Shown one piece after another: positions 7,087 through 11,551 of a DNA stretch of 11,551 nt. Source of the stretch: Kocuria sp. (lineage in GTDB: Bacteria > Actinomycetota > Actinomycetes > Actinomycetales > Micrococcaceae). How positions within the stretch are numbered: position 1 is the first letter of the stretch; each line of letters starts with the position of its first letter. The position numbers were made by a program, and so were the translations under genes. Location: positions 1-11,551 of the forward strand of contig JAKDKI010000047.1 of assembly GCA_030453435.1 (NCBI GenBank), given 5' to 3'. The notes beneath the pieces are model-generated. The model did no database searches, was not told where the DNA came from, and was given only the letters and a program-made list of their open reading frames with translations.

Positions 7087-8220
7087 ATGCGTGGAACTAC
7101 TGCCCCTCGTCAACCTATGAGCTGCATAAAATACGGTGCTCTGGCGCTCGCTGCGGGCATTCTCCTGACAGGTTGTGGTTCCGACTACCCGTTGGGCGAA
7201 GAACAGCGCAGGGCCGCGGAGCAGGGCGATGCCTCGCTTTCAGGCATCCTGACGGGAATCGGTTCGTCAGCTCAGAATGCAGCCATGCAGACCTGGCGTA
7301 CCGGATTCGAATCCAAGTACCCCAACGCCACAGTGCAGTACCTATCTGCTGGCTCCGGTGCTGGTCGCTCCGCACTCGTGGGCGGCGGCACGGACTTCGC
7401 GGGTTCGGATGCCTACCTCGACGAGGAAGAACAGGCGGACGTCCAGGAAGCCTGCGGCCCGGGCGGGGCCATCAATATACCGGTGTACATCTCCCCCATC
7501 AGCGTGGCCTTCAACCTTCCAGGTATTGACGCGCTGAATCTGGACGCGCCCACGATCGCGAAGATCTTCCGACACGAGATCACGCAGTGGAACGATCCGG
7601 CCATCGCCGATCAGAACCCGGACGTGGACCTGCCGGACAGTGTGATCATCCCTGTAGCCCGCGCGGACGACTCCGGCACCACGGAGAATTTCACCGACTA
7701 CCTTGAGGCCACCGCACCCGAGGTCTGGACCGATGAGCACAGCGGCGGTTGGCCCAACTCGCTCCCCAGCGAGCGCGCCCAGGGCAACAACGGTGTAGTG
7801 ACCGTGACCAATCAGACCGAGGGCGCGATCACCTACGCGGATGATTCCCTGGTGGGAGATTCGCTGGGCAAGGCCAAGGTGAAGGTGGGCGAGGAATACG
7901 TACCCGTGACCGCCGAAACCGCCGCCACCGCGGTAGGCGTTTCATCCCGTGTCGAGGGGTCCGGCGAACACGACATTGCCCTGGACATTGACCGCACCCC
8001 GGACGCGCAGGGTGCTTACCCCGTTGTCCTGGCCTCCTACCATGTGTTCTGCACGAGTTACAGCGATCCGGAGACGCTGGAACTCATCAAAACCTTTGGT
8101 CACTACGTGGTCAGCCCCGAGGGCCAGAAGCTGGCCTCAGATTCCGTCAAGAGCGCGCCTCTGCCGGAAAACCTGACCAGGGAAGCTCAGGAGTCCCTGG
8201 ATTCGATCACACTGCGGTGA
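7087..8220 (+). CDS. pstS: PstS-type phosphate-binding lipoprotein
   Basis: A 377-residue extracytoplasmic lipoprotein that captures inorganic phosphate for the PstCAB importer. The signal peptide ends in lipobox LLTGC with the lipidated Cys30. Phosphate-contact segments typical of PstS are present: GIGSSAQ, then GSGAGR followed by TDFAGSDAYL, and RADDSGTTENF. The start is decided by GGAG at 7077-7080: the ATG at 7081 abuts it, whereas the ATG at 7087 sits 6 nt downstream and yields a standard Lys-containing signal peptide. Longer in-frame starts as far back as 7000 lack ribosome binding sites. No pstC, pstA, pstB or phoU gene follows: the next gene is a flavin monooxygenase 74 nt on. The gene is therefore an orphan or second copy, or the transporter genes lie elsewhere. 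No clear -35/-10 pair is seen ahead of it. Confidence 0.93.
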   Translation: MRGTTAPRQPMSCIKYGALALAAGILLTGCGSDYPLGEEQRRAAEQGDASLSGILTGIGSSAQNAAMQTWRTGFESKYPNATVQYLSAGSGAGRSALVGGGTDFAGSDAYLDEEEQADVQEACGPGGAINIPVYISPISVAFNLPGIDALNLDAPTIAKIFRHEITQWNDPAIADQNPDVDLPDSVIIPVARADDSGTTENFTDYLEATAPEVWTDEHSGGWPNSLPSERAQGNNGVVTVTNQTEGAITYADDSLVGDSLGKAKVKVGEEYVPVTAETAATAVGVSSRVEGSGEHDIALDIDRTPDAQGAYPVVLASYHVFCTSYSDPETLELIKTFGHYVVSPEGQKLASDSVKSAPLPENLTREAQESLDSITLR

Positions 8221-8294
8221 TGATCGCCCACGGCGCGTGACTGATTCTGCCCACTGGTCGGAATGAGCATCACCTCACCCGCGTTCTGACAGTG

Positions 8295-9269
8295 ATGGGT
8301 ATTCCACTTTCACTCCTCGACCGGTCCCGCACCCGCCAGGGACAGCCCGACGCCGCCGTCTTGCACCAGACCGTGGAACGCGCCCGGCGCGCGGAGGCCA
8401 CCGGGTACGAACGGTTCTGGGTGTCCGAGCACCACGGGGTTCCCGGGGTTGCCTCTGGCACTCCAGCCCTGCTTGCCCAGGCGGTTGCCGCGGCGACCAG
8501 CACGATCCGCGTGGGCTCCGGCGGAGTGATGCTGCCCAATCACCGTCCGATCGTGGTCGCCGAGGAGTTCGCGGTCCTCACAGCCCTCTACGGTGGGCGG
8601 TTCGACCTGGGTCTCGGACGCTCGTTGGGCTTCACCAAACCGGTCCGTGAAGCTCTGGGAGCGTTGAAGGCGTTGCCACGGGATTTCGCGTCGGACATCC
8701 AGTCCGTTCGCGATTACTTGGACGGGACCGCTGACATCACGATTCGCCCGGCCGATACCGGTGAGATTCCTTTGTTCGTGCTGGGTACGGGCTCCGGGCT
8801 CAAGATCGCGGCCCAGCTGGGTTTGCCCGCGGTGGTGGGCGGCCCGCTTCTCGCGGCGGGGCCCGAGCCCTTCGACGAGTACCGCGCCGAATTTCGCCCG
8901 AGCGCCCAGCAGGCAGAACCGTATCTGGTTGCATCCGTCGAAATGTACGTGGCCGACTCCGCCTCCGAAGCCCACGACCTTGCCTTGCCGGAAGCTTGGG
9001 CCATGTCCCAGTCCCGCCTCACCGGTGCCTTCCCACCGCTCGCTCCGACGACGTCGCTGCCCACCGAGCTGACGCAACGGCAAGAAAGCTATGTCGGCCA
9101 GGCCTTGTCCTCCACGATTGCGGGCACCGAGGATCGTGTTCTGAGTGAGGTCAGCGAGATGTTGGCCCGAACCGGTGCGGATGAAATCATGAGCACCGCC
9201 TCGACGTTCGATGAATCCGCGATGTACGCAACGGATGAGAAGCTGGCCCGGGCGATCGCCTCGCTATAG
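8295..9269 (+). CDS. LLM-class flavin-dependent oxidoreductase (luciferase-like monooxygenase)
   Basis: A 324-residue bacterial-luciferase-like TIM-barrel protein, of the family that uses FMN or F420 to oxidise small organic substrates. Recognisable segments are WVSEHH (residues 42-47), IRVGSGGVMLPNHRP and GGRFDLGLGRSLGF. Together these fit the MsnO8-like group, whose members usually take FMNH2 from a separate reductase; no reductase is nearby. The substrate cannot be read from the sequence. The ATG at 8295 begins the family's typical MGIPLSLLDRS N-terminus; a GTG one codon upstream (8292) is an alternative. No ribosome binding site precedes either, so translation may be leaderless or weak. 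It follows pstS by 74 nt without a strong terminator, so co-transcription is possible but has no functional logic. Its stop codon overlaps that of the convergent DUF418 gene. Confidence 0.88.
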   Translation: MGIPLSLLDRSRTRQGQPDAAVLHQTVERARRAEATGYERFWVSEHHGVPGVASGTPALLAQAVAAATSTIRVGSGGVMLPNHRPIVVAEEFAVLTALYGGRFDLGLGRSLGFTKPVREALGALKALPRDFASDIQSVRDYLDGTADITIRPADTGEIPLFVLGTGSGLKIAAQLGLPAVVGGPLLAAGPEPFDEYRAEFRPSAQQAEPYLVASVEMYVADSASEAHDLALPEAWAMSQSRLTGAFPPLAPTTSLPTELTQRQESYVGQALSSTIAGTEDRVLSEVSEMLARTGADEIMSTASTFDESAMYATDEKLARAIASL

Positions 9270-10475
9270 CCCGCGTTCCAGACCGTGGCCCCGTTGATTC
9301 TGGATGTCCGGCTCGTTCCATTCCGCGGCTCCGCTCGACAGCGCATGCACGATCCGTTCCAAGGGACCTTTGCCCCACACCAGCGCCCACACGATGCAGC
9401 CCGCAGTCACACCCAGGGTGATCGGCCAGAACGGGTCGAGGGCCAAGAACCCGTGCAATCGGTGAATGTCTGAGCCCACCCCCGGGGTGACCATGATCCA
9501 GATCCCCCACACCACAAGATGCGCAGTGTATGCCGTCAAAGGCATGGAGCCGATGACCCGCACCGGCCAGAAAACCCAGCGCAGCGCCGTGGTTCCCGCG
9601 AAAACGGACAACGCGAGGACCGCGAGCGCGAAACCTCCGGAGCCGAGCACCTCACCCACGCCGTGCGAGTGAGGGTCGTCGCGGAAAACGGACAGCAACC
9701 AGGGAGTCGAGCCGGTCGGGAGATCCGCTCCGTAGCGATCAACCACCTGGTTGCCCACCGGGCCGAATACTGCGTAACCCAGAACGGCCAGTGTCAATCC
9801 CGATCCGAGCAGTAGTGCCGTGGGACCGGCTCCACCACGGATCAATCGACCCGCAATGATCCCCGCGGCCACGAAGGCCAGCCACAGCACGAACGGGTAA
9901 TTCCACCCGAACACGTCGGCGAAGAACTCCCCCGCGCCTCCCCTCTCGGGTGGGCCCGCGCCGTCGATCATCGTGACGATGTACGGGGCGACCGCGGCCG
10001 TGAGTGCCGCCGTGATCACGAGCGCCCTGGTTGACCACGAGACCATGAACGCTCCGATCAGCAGGAGGAGCCCGTAGGCCGGCAGCACCACGAATACAGG
10101 CACCTCGAGGCTGAGCAGAAGCAACCCGAGGGCCCAGATCAGGACAGCGCGGATCATGATGGGGCTGCGCCGGGCGCGCGTCGCGTCCTGGCCGTTAGCT
10201 ACCGAGCGAATACTGGACCCTATGAGCCCCAGGGACACACCGGCGAGGGTCGCGAAGAGGCTGGCGGACCTGCCCTCGACCACCCCGAGCCAGGTCTCTG
10301 GCCGGGACCACTCGAGGGGCGTGACCACGGTCAGGTGGGCAACATACATGCCCAGTACCGCCAGGCCCCGGGCCAGATCGACACCGGGAATCCGCCCCGG
10401 GGATTCCAGCCGAGCCACGTTCTGCTTCACGCGCCGCGACATGCTGCGAGGCGGCGAGGCTGTGGACGTTGGCAT
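9264..10475 (-). CDS. DUF418/HGSNAT-like polytopic membrane protein
   Basis: A 403-residue integral membrane protein with about nine or ten hydrophobic helices. The N-terminal segment RIPGVDLARGLAVLGMYVAH (residues 28-47) matches the entry motif of the heparan-alpha-glucosaminide N-acetyltransferase-like domain. The C-terminal half, with VIGSMPLTAYTAHLVV, matches DUF418 (YeiB-type). Such actinobacterial proteins are presumed envelope acyl- or acetyl-transferases, but no substrate is established. The start is uncertain. The ATG at 10475 has GGAGG only one base upstream, too close for normal pairing. It also has CATGAT 6 nt before it, which would suit a leaderless transcript. An in-frame ATG at 10442 would still include the first motif. 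The frame stays open further upstream, but that part is antisense to the sirtuin gene and looks non-protein. It is divergent from the sirtuin gene and convergent with the LLM monooxygenase. Confidence 0.85.
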   Translation of the reverse strand: MPTSTASPPRSMSRRVKQNVARLESPGRIPGVDLARGLAVLGMYVAHLTVVTPLEWSRPETWLGVVEGRSASLFATLAGVSLGLIGSSIRSVANGQDATRARRSPIMIRAVLIWALGLLLLSLEVPVFVVLPAYGLLLLIGAFMVSWSTRALVITAALTAAVAPYIVTMIDGAGPPERGGAGEFFADVFGWNYPFVLWLAFVAAGIIAGRLIRGGAGPTALLLGSGLTLAVLGYAVFGPVGNQVVDRYGADLPTGSTPWLLSVFRDDPHSHGVGEVLGSGGFALAVLALSVFAGTTALRWVFWPVRVIGSMPLTAYTAHLVVWGIWIMVTPGVGSDIHRLHGFLALDPFWPITLGVTAGCIVWALVWGKGPLERIVHALSSGAAEWNEPDIQNQRGHGLERGL

Positions 10476-10532
10476 GCCTCCATCATGGGGCACGACCGAG
10501 CGCAACCGGCTACGGGCCGGAGTGCGCGCAAC

Positions 10533-10538
10533 TAATGT
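10533..10538 (+). promoter_or_regulatory. Predicted -10 box (TAATGT) of a leaderless sirtuin transcript
   Basis: TAATGT lies 7 nt before the ATG at 10546, the distance expected between a -10 box and the transcription start. Transcription would then begin at or next to the A of the start codon. There is no clear -35 box, and the only purine run (GTGGGG) is too close to the ATG for an ordinary ribosome binding site. Leaderless mRNAs are common in actinobacteria. Confidence 0.4.
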
Positions 10539-10545
10539 GGGGACC

Positions 10546-11310
10546 ATGTCCACTCCAGAGCAGATCCCCACCGAGGTCCTCGAGTTGGCCCGTTCGGCCC
10601 GGCACGTCACGGTCCTGACCGGCGCGGGGATGTCAGCCGAATCCGGCGTCCCCACCTTTCGTGATGCCCAAACCGGGCTGTGGGAACGGTTCGATCCCAC
10701 GGAGCTGGCTACCCCGGAGGCTTGGGAGAACGATCCCGCCCAGTGTTGGGCCTGGTACGCCTGGCGCGCGTCCCTGGTGCGCGGGGCCGAGCCCCACCCT
10801 GGCCACAGAGCGATCGCACGGTGGCAGGCTCTCCCGGAGATCGATCTCAGGATCTCCACCCAGAACGTGGACGACCTGCATGAACGAGCGGGAGCCACGG
10901 TTCTCGCCCACGTCCACGGCGATTTGTTCGCCCTGCGCTGCGCGGACTGCGGCGCCCCCGCCGGCGTGGGCTACCCACCAGTGCGCGAGCCCGTGGCCCG
11001 CCTCGATCCGCCCGTGTGCCAACAGTGCGGCGGGCTGATCCGCCCCGGTGTGGTGTGGTTCGGAGAGGCCTTGCCGGAGGGTGCATTCCAAGACTCGGTC
11101 GAAGCTGCGCAGGAGGCCGATCTCGTGGTGGTCGTGGGCACTTCGGGATTGGTGTACCCCGCGGCGGGCATCCCTGATCTTGCGGCAGCCCGCGGTGTCC
11201 CCGTGATCGAGATCAACCCGCAACCATCCGAAGTTTCAGCCAGCGCGGACCATGTCTGGCGCGCCACGGCCGGCCAGGCTTTGCCCGCGCTGGTGGCCAC
11301 CCTGGGCTGA
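10546..11310 (+). CDS. cobB: NAD-dependent protein deacylase, class III sirtuin (CobB/SIRT5-like)
   Basis: A 254-residue Sir2-family enzyme that removes acyl groups from lysines using NAD+, releasing nicotinamide and O-acyl-ADP-ribose. The NAD-binding motif GAGMSAESGVPTFRD is at residues 26-40. TQNVDDLH at 105-112 binds the ribose, and His124 in HVHGD is the catalytic base. Zinc ligands are Cys132, Cys135, Cys158 and Cys161, and GTSGLVYPA closes the Rossmann fold. Tyr71 and Arg74 (in WAWYAWRASL) form the YxxR signature of class III sirtuins, which bind succinyl- or malonyl-lysine; desuccinylase activity is therefore likely alongside deacetylation. All key residues are present and the length is normal. 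The start at 10546 fits the family N-terminus; the frame stays open to 10156 but there overlaps the DUF418 gene in antisense. The gene is divergent from the DUF418 gene with a gap of 70 bp. Confidence 0.95.
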   Translation: MSTPEQIPTEVLELARSARHVTVLTGAGMSAESGVPTFRDAQTGLWERFDPTELATPEAWENDPAQCWAWYAWRASLVRGAEPHPGHRAIARWQALPEIDLRISTQNVDDLHERAGATVLAHVHGDLFALRCADCGAPAGVGYPPVREPVARLDPPVCQQCGGLIRPGVVWFGEALPEGAFQDSVEAAQEADLVVVVGTSGLVYPAAGIPDLAAARGVPVIEINPQPSEVSASADHVWRATAGQALPALVATLG

Positions 11311-11408
11311 ACGTCACCCTGGTTCAGAGGTGATCCGGGCGGTAGCTGCGAGGCCCTCGAATCTCTGAGAGCGCCGTCGTCGTGCCCGTCGCGGAGGCAC
11401 GCACGACA

Positions 11409-11458
11409 AAGGCCCGAACCGCGGCCGCTGGACGTCAACGGCGCGAGGTTCGGGCCTT
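11409..11458. terminator. Hairpin terminator between cobB and tRNA-Lys
   Basis: AAGGCCCGAACC (11409-11420) pairs perfectly with GGTTCGGGCCTT (11447-11458), a 12-bp stem around a 26-nt loop. It lies 10 nt beyond the tRNA 3' end on the minus strand and about 100 nt after the cobB stop on the plus strand. The tails (TTTGTC on minus, TTGTGTATG on plus) are only short T-runs. It probably ends the tRNA transcript and may serve both directions. The rest of 11311-11408 shows only short dyads and no gene. Confidence 0.7.
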
Positions 11459-11468
11459 GTGTATGAGG

Positions 11469-11541
11469 TGCGCCCTGTGGGGCTCGAACCCACGACCCAT
11501 GGATTAAAAGTCCACTGCTCTACCAACTGAGCTAAAGGCGC
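11469..11541 (-). tRNA. tRNA-Lys (anticodon UUU)
   Basis: A complete 73-nt cloverleaf. The acceptor stem GCGCCTT pairs with AGGGCGC and the discriminator base is A. The D arm contains AGCTCAGTTGGTAGAGC. The anticodon stem GTGGA/TCCAT encloses loop CTTTTAA with anticodon TTT (plus 11506-11508). The T arm is GTGGG-TTCGAAC-CCCAC. CCA is not encoded; the next bases are CCTCAT, so the CCA must be added by enzyme. A strong hairpin follows 10 nt downstream. The 10 bases beyond the 5' end are too few to show a promoter. Confidence 0.98.
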
Positions 11542-11551
11542 GTGCCCCGCA

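Noticed and set aside
8221..8294. Terminator between pstS and the flavin monooxygenase
   Set aside because: The best stem (ATTCTGCC with GGTCGGAAT) has a mismatch and a bulge, and no T-run follows, so I do not call it.
10156..10545. N-terminal extension of the sirtuin by 130 codons
   Set aside because: It is antisense to the DUF418 gene and Arg/Thr-rich, and the Sir2 family starts near 10546.
10476..10898. N-terminal extension of the DUF418 protein by 141 codons
   Set aside because: It is antisense to the sirtuin gene and has Ser/Arg-rich composition with no hydrophobic helices. The family N-terminus lies after 10475.
1..11551. Mobile element, CRISPR array, defence system or toxin-antitoxin pair
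   Set aside because: No transposase, integrase, regularly spaced direct repeats or recognisable effector proteins were seen. The tRNA at the right edge could be an integration site, but no attachment duplicate is visible inside the window.

Overview
The window is chromosomal DNA from a high-GC Gram-positive actinobacterium. The signs are strong G/C bias at third codon positions, an actinobacterial-type RecQ with the RTGWGKS Walker A variant, a lipoprotein PstS, a class III (SIRT5-like) sirtuin and a tRNA gene without an encoded CCA. Gene style is compatible with Micrococcaceae (Kocuria/Arthrobacter-like), but that placement is inference from protein style, not a search.

Layout from left to right. 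(1) 1-1419, minus: a RecQ-family helicase running off the left edge. (2) 1420-1980: about 560 bp without a convincing gene, but with a dense cluster of inverted repeats and a likely terminator facing the next gene. (3) 1981-4021, minus: an OafA-like membrane acyltransferase fused to a C-terminal SGNH domain. It is broken by an in-frame amber codon and a +1 frameshift in a C6 tract (G6 on the coding strand). (4) 4275-5460, plus: a BenE-type benzoate/H+ symporter, broken by a +1 frameshift in a G6 tract. (5) 5568-5999, plus: a small two-helix membrane protein preceded by a region of competing hairpins. (6) 6034-6073: a perfect 40-bp palindrome acting as a bidirectional terminator. (7) 6118-6909, minus: aquaporin Z, divergent from (8) 7087-8220, plus: a PstS-type phosphate-binding lipoprotein without pstCAB beside it; a palindrome overlaps the aqpZ -35 element between them. 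(9) 8295-9269, plus: a luciferase-like flavin-dependent monooxygenase, convergent with (10) 9264-10475, minus: a DUF418/HGSNAT-like membrane protein; the two genes share a palindromic CTATAG as stop codons. (11) 10546-11310, plus: a CobB-like NAD-dependent deacylase, divergent from the DUF418 gene and probably leaderless. (12) A hairpin terminator, then 11469-11541, minus: tRNA-Lys(UUU).

The genes do not form one pathway. They are mostly single-gene transcription units of housekeeping or envelope type: DNA repair, surface-glycan acylation, aromatic acid uptake, water transport, phosphate binding, protein deacylation and translation. The most notable signals are the two neighbouring genes disrupted by the same kind of lesion (one extra G in a G6 tract), the unexplained inverted-repeat cluster at 1514-1740, the alternative hairpins at 5489-5540 and the shared CTATAG stop. 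I found no CRISPR array, insertion sequence, toxin-antitoxin pair or recognisable defence system, and no strong candidate for a new multi-gene system.
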